The notes: a model not told the origin generated them from the sequence alone. A stretch of DNA of 64,000 nt from Azospirillum cavernae (GCF_003590795.1 NZ_QYUL01000004.1:495278-559277); one strand, 5' to 3'; numbered from the stretch's first letter, positions 17,731 to 27,038 are shown. Program-made: numbers and translations.

Positions 17731-18974
17731 GATGCGGACCCCGCGTAACGGGCGGCAACCTCGCGGCGGCTGATCTTGCCGTTGGCCATGCGCGGCAGGG
17801 CGTCGGCGCGGATCAACTCACCCGGCTGCTGGTGGGCGGCCAGATTGTCCCGGCACCAGTCGCGCAGCGCCCGGTCCGTCACCTCGGCGGCGGCGGAGAA
17901 CAGCAGGGCGACCCGTTCACCGGCGAAGCGGTCCGTGCGACGGAAGGCGACGGCGTCGGTGACGCCGGGCAGCGCCATCGCCACGTCCTCCACCTCCTGC
18001 GGGTACACGTTGAGACCGGCGACGTTGATGGTGTCGTCCAGCCGCGACAGGAACATCAGCATGCCGTCCTCACGCACATACCCCAGGTCGCGGGTGTGGA
18101 TCGCGCCATCCGAAGCCGACAGCACGATTTCCGCCGGGGCGTCGGCGGTTCCGGCGGACAGGCGATGGTGGGGCAACACGCGGCCCAGTTCGGCGCTGGC
18201 CACCATGTCGGGGTTGATCGCGATGCAACCGGCCTCCGAACAGCCATATTGCTGGAACATATGGACCGTCCGGCTGCGGATGCGCTCGAACCAGGGTTCC
18301 GGCAGCAGGGTGCCGGAGGTCATCGCCGCATGGATGCGCTCGCCCTCCGGCAGCAGCCGGGCCAGCGTGTGCAGGATGACGGGGGAGGAATAGAGCAGCG
18401 GCTTATCGATCCGCCGCAGCGCCGTCAGCAGGAATTTCGGATTGGTGGTGTCGAGGATCACCGGCTCCGCCCCGCGCCGCAGCCCAACCAGCAACCCGCA
18501 GATCAGGCCATAGGAATGGGTGGTCGGGCAGGCGATCACCGGGGTCATGCCGACTGGATCGGTGAAGAAGCCGACATAGCTTTCGATCTCGCGGTCGATC
18601 TCCGCCCAGCTCCGCGCGATCCGCTTGGGCGCGCCGGTCGTGCCGGAACTCATCTGGAGGAGTTGGCCCGGCTCCGGCGACGCGGGCGGCGGGGCGATTT
18701 CCTCCGCCGTCAGGCTGTTGTGGTAGAGCGCGTGGCAACCGCTGTCGCGCGCCAGCCGACGCGCCGCCTCCAGCGGGGTGGAGGGGTGCAGCGGCAGCAG
18801 GCTGCCCCCCGCCGCCCGGATGGCGAAGAACAGGGCGAGCCAGTCGATGGTGTTCGCGAAACAGACCGCGAAGCGTGCGCCGGGGCGGTCGGACAGGCGG
18901 GCCTGTTTGGCGTGGGCGGCGATCAACGCCTCCACCTCCGCCCGTGAATAGGATCGGTCGTCGATGCGGATCAT
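17727..18974 (-). CDS. asbC: 3,4-dihydroxybenzoate AMP ligase (AsbC)
   Basis: ANL-superfamily adenylating enzyme of 415 residues that activates 3,4-dihydroxybenzoate and loads it on the AsbD carrier. Motifs: P-loop-like QMSSGTTGAPKRIARSW (A3), YGCSEAGC (A5), DLGYVREDGML (A7), RLDDTINVAGLNVYPQEVED (A8) and MANGKISRREV with the catalytic Lys (A10). Shorter than typical acyl-CoA synthetases, as is AsbC. Both ends overlap neighbours by four bases. Confidence 0.93.
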   Translation of the reverse strand: MIRIDDRSYSRAEVEALIAAHAKQARLSDRPGARFAVCFANTIDWLALFFAIRAAGGSLLPLHPSTPLEAARRLARDSGCHALYHNSLTAEEIAPPPASPEPGQLLQMSSGTTGAPKRIARSWAEIDREIESYVGFFTDPVGMTPVIACPTTHSYGLICGLLVGLRRGAEPVILDTTNPKFLLTALRRIDKPLLYSSPVILHTLARLLPEGERIHAAMTSGTLLPEPWFERIRSRTVHMFQQYGCSEAGCIAINPDMVASAELGRVLPHHRLSAGTADAPAEIVLSASDGAIHTRDLGYVREDGMLMFLSRLDDTINVAGLNVYPQEVEDVAMALPGVTDAVAFRRTDRFAGERVALLFSAAAEVTDRALRDWCRDNLAAHQQPGELIRADALPRMANGKISRREVAARYAGSAS

Positions 18975-20728
18975 CGGATGCTCTCGGGGGAAGTCTCCGG
19001 CGCGAACCGCGCGAAGATGTTGGGAACGGTGTGGTGAATCTCCTCCCGCGCGCGCAGCAGCTTGCCCCGCAGCAGGGATTCGGTGAGGATCTCAGGCGCG
19101 GCGTGGCCGACGCGGCGGAGCCGCTCCTCCAGCCCATGGCGGCGGGCGTGGCCCTCCACCAGATCGTGAACCCGTTGCCAGAACGCGCTCTCGGGGAGGC
19201 CGTGTTGCAACGCCAGCAGGTCGGACAGTTCGGTCAGGTTGAAGACGAACAGCGTGTCCATCACCAGCTCGCGCAGCGGATCGACCCCGCTGGCCCAATA
19301 ATAACGGTCGGGCGGGGCCTCGCGGTAGGCCGGGTGCAGGTTCGGGAAGTCGGGCAGCCGGTCGGGGGCGGCCAGGAAGTCCGGCGCGTATTCGACGCTG
19401 TCGTGGAAGTCGCGCAGGATCAGCCGCACCGGCCAGCCGTCGCGGTGGACCAGCACCATGTTCTGCCCGTGCGCCTCCACCGCGACGCCGTGGCGGACCA
19501 GCAGATGCCAGACCGGCAGCACCGCCACCGCCAGCAGTTGGTCAAGCCAGGGCGACAGCCCGTACCGCTCGATCCAGGGGGCGGCGAAGGCGGCGCCGTC
19601 CGCCTCCGTCACCATCAGCATGTTGAAGGGAATGGCGGCTTCGCCCTCGCCCAGCGTCGATTGCACGCTGCGCCGCCACAGCGCCGCCATTTGCCCGGCC
19701 AGCGGGCCATCGCGGTCGGCGATGATCCCGGCATATTCCGGCAGCAGGGTCAGCGGGTAGCGCTCGCGGAAATCAGCGTCGTCCGCCACCACCCCGCACA
19801 GCCAGTCGGAGATGGCCGGGCCGGTGCAGACCGAATGCGGTTCGAGGATCCGGCGGGAGGCCGTGTTGACGATGTTCAGCGCCAGCTTGACGTCGGCCTT
19901 GCGCGGGTCAGCGACGTTCATCACCGTGCGCACCGACTGGCTGGCCCGGTAATGATCGCCGAGCGGCCCCAGACAGACCGCGCGCCCATCGGCCAGCCAG
20001 GGGGCGAACACTGGGGCCAACTCCCCCTCGCGCAGCGCCCACCATTGCCAGGGGTGCAGCGGCAGCAGCCCGAAATCGGTGGCCGGGCGGTTCAACGCGG
20101 CTCGTTGCTGTTGAACCTCCGCCCAAGCGACCGGACCGAGTTCGGCGCGCCAGAACGCCTCCTCCTCGGCCAGGGTCGCGGCGGGGAGGGCCTGATGCAG
20201 GCACGAACGGGCGACCAGCAGCCAAACCAGTTGGAAGCGCCGCCCGACCTCCGGCCCGAAGGCGGCATGGTCGGCCTCGTCGAAGCCCAGCCGCGCCTTG
20301 AAGCAGGGGTGGTAGGGATGCCCTTCCTCCAGCCGACCTTCCAAGTCGGGAAAGGGCAGGCCGTGGCGCGGCGTGGCGGGCAGGTTGGCGGCGTTCCAGC
20401 GGCAGAGCGTCACCGTGCGCTCCAACTCGGCCAGCAGACCGGCGCGGCTCGCCTCGGTCGCGTCGAGGCCAACGACCATCCGGTCCAGCGGGGCGGCGCG
20501 CCAGACGCCGTCCTCGTCCCGCATCTCGACCGATCCCGTTTGGACGCGCGGACGCCCGAACGGCCCGGCGGCGGCGCGGCAGCGGAACTCCCGCCCGCCG
20601 GAGCGCCAGAGCAGCCCCTCGTTTCCGGTGGCGGCCGGTTCGACGATTCCCTCGAACAGCAGGGCGGCGGCAAGCTGGCGGACCACCCGTTCCTCCGGGC
20701 GGCCGGGCAGGTCACGCGGAAAAGGCAT
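18971..20728 (-). CDS. asbB: NIS siderophore synthetase AsbB (IucA/IucC family)
   Basis: ATP-dependent NIS synthetase of 585 residues joining citrate-spermidine intermediates to a second amine. IucA/IucC landmarks: LLPLHPWQWWALREGELAP, SVRTVMNVADPRKADVKLALN, and the FhuF-like C-terminal part with VRHGVAVEAHGQNMVLVHR. A start at 20728 (MPFPRDLPGRPEE) is preferred over the upstream in-frame codons because a purine-rich GGGGG precedes it and it overlaps asbA by only 17 bases. The AsbB assignment rests on gene order and on the neighbour being closer to AsbA. Confidence 0.9.
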   Translation of the reverse strand: MPFPRDLPGRPEERVVRQLAAALLFEGIVEPAATGNEGLLWRSGGREFRCRAAAGPFGRPRVQTGSVEMRDEDGVWRAAPLDRMVVGLDATEASRAGLLAELERTVTLCRWNAANLPATPRHGLPFPDLEGRLEEGHPYHPCFKARLGFDEADHAAFGPEVGRRFQLVWLLVARSCLHQALPAATLAEEEAFWRAELGPVAWAEVQQQRAALNRPATDFGLLPLHPWQWWALREGELAPVFAPWLADGRAVCLGPLGDHYRASQSVRTVMNVADPRKADVKLALNIVNTASRRILEPHSVCTGPAISDWLCGVVADDADFRERYPLTLLPEYAGIIADRDGPLAGQMAALWRRSVQSTLGEGEAAIPFNMLMVTEADGAAFAAPWIERYGLSPWLDQLLAVAVLPVWHLLVRHGVAVEAHGQNMVLVHRDGWPVRLILRDFHDSVEYAPDFLAAPDRLPDFPNLHPAYREAPPDRYYWASGVDPLRELVMDTLFVFNLTELSDLLALQHGLPESAFWQRVHDLVEGHARRHGLEERLRRVGHAAPEILTESLLRGKLLRAREEIHHTVPNIFARFAPETSPESIR

Positions 20729-22538
20729 GATGCCCCCGTTCGACCGCCGCCGCGCCGGTTCGGCACAGCGGGTTGGGCCATTGGGCGTACAGATCGGCTT
20801 CGCTGGCGGTCTCAAGCTCGTCGATGTCGAGCAGGCGGGTGGTCAGGTTCAGCTTGGCCCCGATGGTCGGGCTGTCCAGCACCCCTTCGGCGAAGCGCCG
20901 CCCCGCCCCGGTCAACGACAGGGCCAGCCGTTCCAGCCGGGCGCGCAGAAGGCGCAGCAAATCGTCTTCCTCGGCCAGCCGGTCCTTGCCCAGGCGGGCG
21001 ATCACCGAGAAGATTTGATTGACGATCACGTAGTAGGAGAAGCGCCGGTTGATCTCCCCCTCCTCGTAATAGAGGGAGCGGATGTTGTCGGCCTCCGGGA
21101 TCAACCGGCGCAGCCGGTCGCGGTAGGCGGCGGACAGGTAGAAGCCCTGGTTGTCGCGGTAGAGGAAGCGGGCGGGCATCCCGTCGCGCAGTTCAAGCAA
21201 CCCGTTTTGCTGGTGCGCCTCCAGCGCCACGCCGTGGGTGTCGTACAGGCGCAGCACCGGATCGAGCGCGCAGTCGAGATAGGCGTCGAACCAGCGGCGG
21301 GCCGATTCGCCCACGCTGCCGCCACGCTCCGTCGCGACGCGGCGCACGATCCGTTCCAGGCGGGAGGGGCGGTTGGGCAGCGGGTCGGCGGTCAGCGCCG
21401 CGATGGTGGCGACGCCGCGCTGGCGACCGTTGGCAAAGGGGTTTTCGCGCAGGATCACCTCGAACCCGCTTTCGCAACCGTCCGCCGCGTCCAGCGTGAT
21501 GTAGGCGGGATCGAGCACGAAACCGAAGCGCGGACTCAACCCCGGCCCGATTGCGCCGATCAGCTTGGCCATGATGACGCCCGCGTCCAACTCGTGCCGC
21601 CGGTTGATCCGGATCGAGTTGGTGATGCGCACCGGCAGCGAGAATTTCAGCATCCAAGGACTGTCCGGGCTGTAGACCGTCCGCACCGACGAGGTGGCGG
21701 TGAACTCCGGCCCGGCCTCTCCCAGCGCCCGCAGCGCGCCGCTGTCCAGCATCGTCCGCACCGCCGGGTCGAGCGCCAGCGCTTCGGCCTGGAGCGGGTG
21801 CATCGGGATCAACTGCTCACCCTCCCGCAGGGCGAGCCGGGAGGAGGAGGCGCCGAGAATGGCGGCGATCATCTCCGGCGCTGATTGGCGAATGGCGGAA
21901 CGGTGGCTGACCCGCGACGCCGGAGCGGCGAACCAGCGCAGGCGGAACCGCCCGCCCAGTTCCGGGGCGTAGGTCGGCTGCTGCCACGGCGTCATTCCCT
22001 GAAGGCTTTTCGGGGTGGGGTGCAGCCAGTGGCCGAACACCAGCGATTGTTCGGCGGCGATGAACTCGTCCTCGTCGCGGTCCGCCGCCGGGGTGGCGTT
22101 CAGATAGCGCTGGACCGACTGGTAGCTTTGCAGGACGCGCAGAAGCAGCTCCAACTCGCTGCCGCGCAGGTCGGCCCCGGCGTTCTTCCCCTCCATCCGG
22201 CGATAGCTCTCGCTGGCCAGACCGCACAGCGCGGTGAAGGGTTCGGTCTGCCGCCAGGGAGAGCTGGGGGCCGTATCTGTGGGCGCCGTGTCGGCAGGGG
22301 CGTCGGGCAGGGCGCGTTTCCAAATCCGCCCGAAGCCGCAGGGGCCGCACAGCGAGCGCGAAACGATTTCCGCCCGCAGCGCGGTCCGCTGCGACGGCAG
22401 CAGCCATTCGACGCACTCGACAACCGGCCCGGCCTCCGGGCCGTGCCGGACGGTCCGGCCGGTGTCGATCTCCCGCCAATAGCAGTTCGCGAAGTTTTGA
22501 AAGGTCGCGTGTTCGGCGATCTGCTGGGTGGAACGCAT
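20712..22538 (-). CDS. asbA: NIS siderophore synthetase AsbA (IucA/IucC family)
   Basis: ATP-dependent synthetase of about 608 residues that condenses citrate with spermidine in petrobactin synthesis. The start MRSTQQIAEHATFQNF aligns with recalled Bacillus AsbA without a gap, and AGGA lies upstream, so 22538 is chosen over the ATG at 22568. Further matches: AAEQSLVFGHWLHPTPKS, LIPMHPLQAEAL, TSSVRTVYSPDSPWMLKFSL, GFEVILRENPFANG, GVALEAHQQNGL and YRDNQGFY. It is the first biosynthetic gene of the operon. Confidence 0.93.
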   Translation of the reverse strand: MRSTQQIAEHATFQNFANCYWREIDTGRTVRHGPEAGPVVECVEWLLPSQRTALRAEIVSRSLCGPCGFGRIWKRALPDAPADTAPTDTAPSSPWRQTEPFTALCGLASESYRRMEGKNAGADLRGSELELLLRVLQSYQSVQRYLNATPAADRDEDEFIAAEQSLVFGHWLHPTPKSLQGMTPWQQPTYAPELGGRFRLRWFAAPASRVSHRSAIRQSAPEMIAAILGASSSRLALREGEQLIPMHPLQAEALALDPAVRTMLDSGALRALGEAGPEFTATSSVRTVYSPDSPWMLKFSLPVRITNSIRINRRHELDAGVIMAKLIGAIGPGLSPRFGFVLDPAYITLDAADGCESGFEVILRENPFANGRQRGVATIAALTADPLPNRPSRLERIVRRVATERGGSVGESARRWFDAYLDCALDPVLRLYDTHGVALEAHQQNGLLELRDGMPARFLYRDNQGFYLSAAYRDRLRRLIPEADNIRSLYYEEGEINRRFSYYVIVNQIFSVIARLGKDRLAEEDDLLRLLRARLERLALSLTGAGRRFAEGVLDSPTIGAKLNLTTRLLDIDELETASEADLYAQWPNPLCRTGAAAVERGHHAFSA

Positions 22539-22602
22539 GGTTTGCCGATCCTGAAGGGCTTCGGACATGACGGCTGTAGGGGCGGCTGTGAGGGCGGCGG
22601 CC

Positions 22603-22887
22603 TTACGCCGCCCAGTCGAGCCGCCGGTCGCCTTCGCGGAAGGCGAAGCGCAGCAAGTGGCTTTCCACCACCGACTGAAGCTCGGCCAACTCCGCCGGGG
22701 TGGGGGCGCTGGCCTCGATGGTCAGCCGGTCGGGAGTCGCCCGCAGCCGGGCGGCGCCGATGGAGAATCGGCATTCCCCACCCTCTGCGGTCTCCACCGT
22801 TTCGATCTTGTGGGCGAAGTGGCGGCAGAGCTGGGTGGCGTAGCGCTTGCCGTGCTCCGTCTCGAAATGGGCGGTTGAATGCAGCAT
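22603..22887 (-). CDS. DUF2218 family protein
   Basis: Small protein of 94 residues, soluble, no signal peptide. It matches the DUF2218 pattern: YATQLCRHFAHKIETVE near the N-terminus and VVESHLLRFAFREGDRRLDW at the C-terminus. The family is often beside iron-uptake receptors and has no established activity that I know of. It lies between the TonB receptor (30 bases after it) and asbA, so it belongs to the iron-regulated transcript. A role in iron release or siderophore handling is only inference. Confidence 0.85.
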   Translation of the reverse strand: MLHSTAHFETEHGKRYATQLCRHFAHKIETVETAEGGECRFSIGAARLRATPDRLTIEASAPTPAELAELQSVVESHLLRFAFREGDRRLDWAA

Positions 22888-22917
22888 GCGGGGAGGCTCC
22901 CGATTGTGGTGAAAGGG

Positions 22918-25221
22918 TCAGAACTTCGCCGACGCGGTCAGCAGGACGGTTCGGCCCGGTTGGTACAGCGGGGTGACGGTCCCGAACTCCTGCCCATAGG
23001 TGGCGCGGTCGGCGTAGGTCTCGTCGAACAGGTTGCGGACGTCGGCGCGCAGCGTCAGGTTGGACAGGTGCGGAATCTTGTGTTCGACGAACAGGTTGAC
23101 GGTCTCATAGCCTTTCAGCGGCTTCTGACCGGCCTGGACCTTGTTGTGGTCCAGCACGATCTCGACGTCGGCGCCGACCGTCAGCTCCCATTTGGGGATG
23201 GTGTGGGCGCCGCCGATGGTGTAGACGCGGCCCACCGGGGTGGCGATGTAGGTGCCGGTGTCAGAATCGGCGGGCAGCCCGTCGATGGTGACGTCGATGT
23301 TGGCGTATTTGGCGCGGACATAGCCGGTGTCCCAGGTGTAGCCCAAGCCCAGCTCGTACCCTTTCGACCGGACATCGCGGAACAGCGTGCCGCTGCCGAC
23401 GGCGTAGCGTGGCGCGCGCACGTCATCCAGATCGGTGCGGAAAACGCGGCCTTCGGCGGTGAAGCCCTGATAGCGGGCGACCAGTCCGGCGGTCAGGTTG
23501 GTCGCGGTCACGGGCTGCGGGCCAGCGCCATAGCGCCAGGCCGGATTCATCACGAAGTTCTCGGCCAGTTGAACGCCGCCCCAGCTTCGCGAATAGCCGG
23601 CCTTGGCGGTCAGATGCTCGGGCAGGATGTCCACCTCGCCCGAAATGTTGTGGCTGGCGCCGCTGTTGGCCCACTCCTCGCCGGTGGTGCCTTCGAACCA
23701 TTGCTGATCGCCGCGCAGACCGAAGGACAGGCGGACCCGCTCCACCGGCGTCAGCCGCGCCTGTCCATAGATCCCAACATTGCGGGCCTTTTCGGCCGCC
23801 GTCATGGTCCGGTCTTCATACTTGGCGTGATCGACGTAAAAGTCGGTTCCGGTGGTGATGGTCCCCGATCCGACGGTGAAGACGTTCTCCAGCTTGCCGT
23901 TCAGCGAACTGGTGGCTCCCTTGCCGGGATAGCTGCCGGGAACCGTGCTGGCGCCGACCGGGCGGGTGTAGATCGGGGTTTCGATGTCGGTGCGGCCATA
24001 GGCGACCACGACCTTGGGGTTCCACAGGTCGGTCGGCTGGCTGTCGGTGTAGGTGAAGACCAGGTTCTGGCGGTCCAGCGTGTAGTCGCGCACGCTCGGC
24101 TCCCAGGCCGGACGGCCGGAGATGAATCCGACATTGGCGCGGAACGGGCGCGGCGCGTCGTCATAGACCCGCTCGTAGCTGACCTGGACGCGGTGGCCGA
24201 CGTCGGACTCGTAGGCGAGCTTGGCCAAGCCGCTCTTCAGGTCGGTCTCGGTCCCCTCGACCTTGCCGCCATCGCCCGACTTGAACCGGCCACCCTTGGC
24301 GTAGGTGACATAGCCCAGCCCCTCCAGCCCCTTGTGACGACCGTAACCGGCGAGGCTGTTGGTGAAGACCGAGCCGTTGGTCCCGAAGCTGGACTTGACG
24401 AACGCGCCGACGCCGTCGCCCTCCAGGAAGTCGCGGGCGTCCTTGGTCTCGTAGGCGATGGATCCGGCCAGCGCCCCCGGCCCGGCATCAGCCGGGGCCA
24501 CCCCGGCGTCGACGCGGGCGGTCTTGAGAAAGGCGGGATCGATCAGGGTGGTGCCGTTGTGGTGGAACACCTTGTTGTTCTGTCGGCTGCCGTCGATGCT
24601 GACGGACAGGTTGGTCTCCTCCACGCCGTTCACATAGACCTTCTGCGACATCGGCACCGAGCTGCCGACGCGCACCCCTGGCTCGTTGGCGAAGACGTCG
24701 CGGATGTCGCCGGGGTTCTTGCGGTCCAGATCCTCCTTGGTGATCAGGATTTGCGCGGGACCGCTGGGAGCCGGGGCGGCGGCCGTGACCGACACCGGAC
24801 CCAGCGCCATCGTCTCGCCTGCGGAAGAGGCGGCGGGGGCCGGGACCAGCGTGGCGGTGGCCGGGCCGCTGAGGCGGTAGGTCACGCCGGTGCCGGTCAG
24901 CAGGCTTTCCAGCGCCTGGGCCGGCGCCATGGAACCGCTGACCGCGTGGGAGGTGCGCCCGTCGGTCAGCGTGCCGGGAAAACCGATCTGCCAGCCGGTT
25001 TGTCGGCTGAAGGCGTCCAGCGCGCCGCGCAGCGGCTGTGCGGGCAGCGCGAAGGCGGCGGGACGTTCGGCTGGCGCTGTCGCCTGCTGGGCCGCAGCGG
25101 GGACCGCCACCAGCGTGGCGCCAAGCGCCGTGGAGGTCATCAATGCGGCAAACAAACGCCCGGCGACCCGCGACCGGCTGAACTCCCCAACTCCGACTAT
25201 CGATGCCGTACGGCCGACCAT
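22918..25221 (-). CDS. TonB-dependent siderophore receptor with STN signalling domain (FecA/FpvA type)
   Basis: Outer-membrane transducer of 767 residues. A signal peptide ends near VAVPAAAQQ. An STN domain follows (ALPAQPLRGALDAFSRQTGW to VTYRLSG, about residues 55-125), which touches FecR in the periplasm. The plug (NPGDIRDVFANEPGVRVG) and barrel end in TASAKF. The start at 25221 has GGGAG about 12 bases upstream, better than a TTG further out. As it opens the petrobactin operon just after fecR, it is the likely ferric-petrobactin receptor that signals its own presence to the ECF sigma factor. Confidence 0.93.
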   Translation of the reverse strand: MVGRTASIVGVGEFSRSRVAGRLFAALMTSTALGATLVAVPAAAQQATAPAERPAAFALPAQPLRGALDAFSRQTGWQIGFPGTLTDGRTSHAVSGSMAPAQALESLLTGTGVTYRLSGPATATLVPAPAASSAGETMALGPVSVTAAAPAPSGPAQILITKEDLDRKNPGDIRDVFANEPGVRVGSSVPMSQKVYVNGVEETNLSVSIDGSRQNNKVFHHNGTTLIDPAFLKTARVDAGVAPADAGPGALAGSIAYETKDARDFLEGDGVGAFVKSSFGTNGSVFTNSLAGYGRHKGLEGLGYVTYAKGGRFKSGDGGKVEGTETDLKSGLAKLAYESDVGHRVQVSYERVYDDAPRPFRANVGFISGRPAWEPSVRDYTLDRQNLVFTYTDSQPTDLWNPKVVVAYGRTDIETPIYTRPVGASTVPGSYPGKGATSSLNGKLENVFTVGSGTITTGTDFYVDHAKYEDRTMTAAEKARNVGIYGQARLTPVERVRLSFGLRGDQQWFEGTTGEEWANSGASHNISGEVDILPEHLTAKAGYSRSWGGVQLAENFVMNPAWRYGAGPQPVTATNLTAGLVARYQGFTAEGRVFRTDLDDVRAPRYAVGSGTLFRDVRSKGYELGLGYTWDTGYVRAKYANIDVTIDGLPADSDTGTYIATPVGRVYTIGGAHTIPKWELTVGADVEIVLDHNKVQAGQKPLKGYETVNLFVEHKIPHLSNLTLRADVRNLFDETYADRATYGQEFGTVTPLYQPGRTVLLTASAKF

Positions 25222-25321
25222 GTCCTGCAACTCCCGTCTCAATCTGGTGCAGGGGGATCAATCGCAGGCGGTCAAGCCTACCCCCCCTCTTCGCCAGACG
25301 TGTGGGGACGCGGACCCTCAC

Positions 25322-25359
25322 AAAAAAAGATGCGAGCGATTCTCAGCTCATTGGGAATC
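25322..25359 (-). terminator. Possible weak terminator/attenuator between fecR and the receptor gene
   Basis: On the minus strand, a GATTC/GAATC stem (25355-25359 with 25338-25342) is followed about ten bases later by seven T. The stem is short, so this is a weak candidate. It could lower read-through from fecR, leaving the receptor mainly on its own ECF-sigma promoter in the 136-base gap. Confidence 0.3.
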
Positions 25360-26386
25360 AGCGCAGAACGGTGATGCCGCCCGGCAGGACGGTCATCCGT
25401 GCCCCGACCATCCCGGCGAGCGCCGCCAACGCCCCGAGCGGATCGTCGAGCCGGTAGTTGCCGCTGACCCGCTCCGCCGCGATGCGGTCGTCCAGCAGCA
25501 GGATGGGGGCGGGGTGGTGGCGCCGCAGCGTCGCCACCACGGCGGCCAGCGGTTCGTTGTGGAAGGCGTAGCGGCCATCGCGCCAGGACAGAATCTCGGC
25601 CGGATTGGGCCGGGGCTGCATGGTCAGGCCCAGCGCCGTGGCGGTCAGGCGGTCGCCCGGAGCCAACACCATGGCCCGGCCGGGATCGTCCGGCCGACGA
25701 ACCGTCACCCGTCCGCGTTCCAGGAACACGGAATCCTCCTGGTCGTCCGACCGCACGGAGAAGGCGGTCCCCGTCACCTCGACCTCGCTGAAGCCAGCGG
25801 CCACGCGGAAGGGACGGGCGGTGTCCCGCACCACGTCGAACCAGGCCTGTCCGCGCAACAGGGTCACGCGGCGTTCCCTGCCGTCAAAGGCCACCGTCAC
25901 CGCGCTGTCGCTGTCCAGGAGCAGGCGTGACCCGTCGGGCAGCGCCAGTTCGCGCCGTTCGCCGGTGTCGGTGCGGTGGTCGGCGCTCCAGCGCGTTTTC
26001 AGGTCGGGATAGAGGTGCGCTCCGACCATGGCCAGAAGCGCCGAGGCCGCCATCGCGCCCAGCCAGGCGCGCCGCGTCTGCCGGGCCTGCCGCACTGGCG
26101 CCGGAGGCGTCGACCGATGCGCCAGCGTGACGCTGCGCAGTTCCGGCATGCCCCCGATCTCGGTCAGCCGGTCGAACGCGCGGGCGTGGCGTGGATCGCC
26201 TTCCCGCCACGCCCGATAGGCGGCCAGCGTCGCCGGATCGGTCGGCGTGTCAAGCAGCCGGACGAACCAGTCGAGCGCCGCATCCGTCACCGGATCGGCA
26301 TGGCGGCCGTCGGTTTCCGCCGTCTTTCCGTTTGGCTTGTTCTGAACCACCCGTGTCGCCCGTCCTCTGTCCGTCTGCGCTTGCAT
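25358..26386 (-). CDS. fecR: FecR-type anti-sigma/sigma regulator
   Basis: Inner-membrane regulator of 342 residues passing the receptor signal to the ECF sigma factor. A cytoplasmic N-terminal part (DUF4880-like, ALDWFVRLLDTPTDPATLAAYRAW) is followed by one TM segment (AWLGAMAASALLAMVGAHL) and a periplasmic FecR domain (RRELALPDGSRLLLDSDSAV to GEVEVTGT-like strands). The start MQAQTDRGR at 26386 is chosen; eleven upstream codons are also open. It is divergent from the sigma gene, unlike the common fecI-fecR order, and is co-directional with the receptor. Confidence 0.92.
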   Translation of the reverse strand: MQAQTDRGRATRVVQNKPNGKTAETDGRHADPVTDAALDWFVRLLDTPTDPATLAAYRAWREGDPRHARAFDRLTEIGGMPELRSVTLAHRSTPPAPVRQARQTRRAWLGAMAASALLAMVGAHLYPDLKTRWSADHRTDTGERRELALPDGSRLLLDSDSAVTVAFDGRERRVTLLRGQAWFDVVRDTARPFRVAAGFSEVEVTGTAFSVRSDDQEDSVFLERGRVTVRRPDDPGRAMVLAPGDRLTATALGLTMQPRPNPAEILSWRDGRYAFHNEPLAAVVATLRRHHPAPILLLDDRIAAERVSGNYRLDDPLGALAALAGMVGARMTVLPGGITVLR

Positions 26387-26445
26387 CTTAGACGTTCGAG
26401 AGGTGGAACGGCCACACACAGCGCCGCAGAAAAATTCGGCGTGGC

Positions 26446-26478
26446 TTGACAGTCACAAATAAGAATCATTATCAATCG
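26446..26478 (+). promoter_or_regulatory. Putative promoter with Fur box for the sigma gene
   Basis: TTGACA at 26446-26451 is followed at about 17 bases by TTATCA (26469). Overlapping it, AATAAGAATCATTATCAATC (26459-26478) resembles the Fur consensus GATAATGATAATCATTATC. It lies 45 bases before fecI and in the divergent gap with fecR, so iron repression of fecI, and perhaps of fecR, is likely. No binding data; inference from pattern. Confidence 0.65.
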
Positions 26479-26522
26479 CTGACGACCCCGAGGAAGCGCT
26501 CAGCGCGACGGATAGGCCAACC

Positions 26523-27038
26523 ATGCCCGCAAGTCTGACCGCCATTTATCTGGATCACCGCCAATCCCTGTTGGGCCGCGCCCTGCGCATCGTCCGTGAT
26601 GTGCCGACGGCGGAGGATGTGATCCAGGAAAGCTACCTGCGGGCCTGCAACGCGGCGCAGAAGGGGCCGATCGACAACATTGGGGCCTTTCTGCACCGCA
26701 CCGTCCACAATCTTGCTCTCGATCAGATCCGCCGCCGCCGCACCCAGGAACGGTTCGAGGCCCCCGCTTCGCAAACCGGCGACCCGCTGGAGGTCGCTTG
26801 CGACGCCCCATCGGTGGAGGAGCGGCTTCTCCACCGCGAACGGCTGGCCCAGTTCATGGACGCGATGGAGGCCCTGCCGGAGCGCGCCCGCCGCGTCTGG
26901 GTGCTGAACCGGGTGGAGGGCATGTCCTACCCGCAGATCGCCGCCCATCTCGGCGTGTCGCCGGGGACCGTGTTCAACGACATGAAGCTGGCGATGGGCC
27001 ATTTCGTGGACGCCCTGTCGCGCGCCGACCGCCGCTAA
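26523..27038 (+). CDS. fecI: ECF sigma factor (FecI type)
   Basis: RNA polymerase sigma factor of 171 residues. Region 2 spans about 1-75 (SLLGRALRIVRDVPTAEDVIQESYLRA, HRTVHNLALDQIRRR) and region 4 about 110-165 (LPERARRVWVLNRVEGMSYPQIAAHLGVSPGTV). It resembles FecI/PvdS iron-starvation sigma factors. A Fur-like box precedes it. With the divergent fecR and STN receptor it forms a cell-surface signalling set that probably switches on the petrobactin operon. Confidence 0.94.
   Translation: MPASLTAIYLDHRQSLLGRALRIVRDVPTAEDVIQESYLRACNAAQKGPIDNIGAFLHRTVHNLALDQIRRRRTQERFEAPASQTGDPLEVACDAPSVEERLLHRERLAQFMDAMEALPERARRVWVLNRVEGMSYPQIAAHLGVSPGTVFNDMKLAMGHFVDALSRADRR

Noticed and set aside
22879..25374. 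An 831-codon plus-strand frame opposite the TonB receptor
   Set aside because: Antisense shadow of a receptor with signal peptide, STN, plug and barrel.
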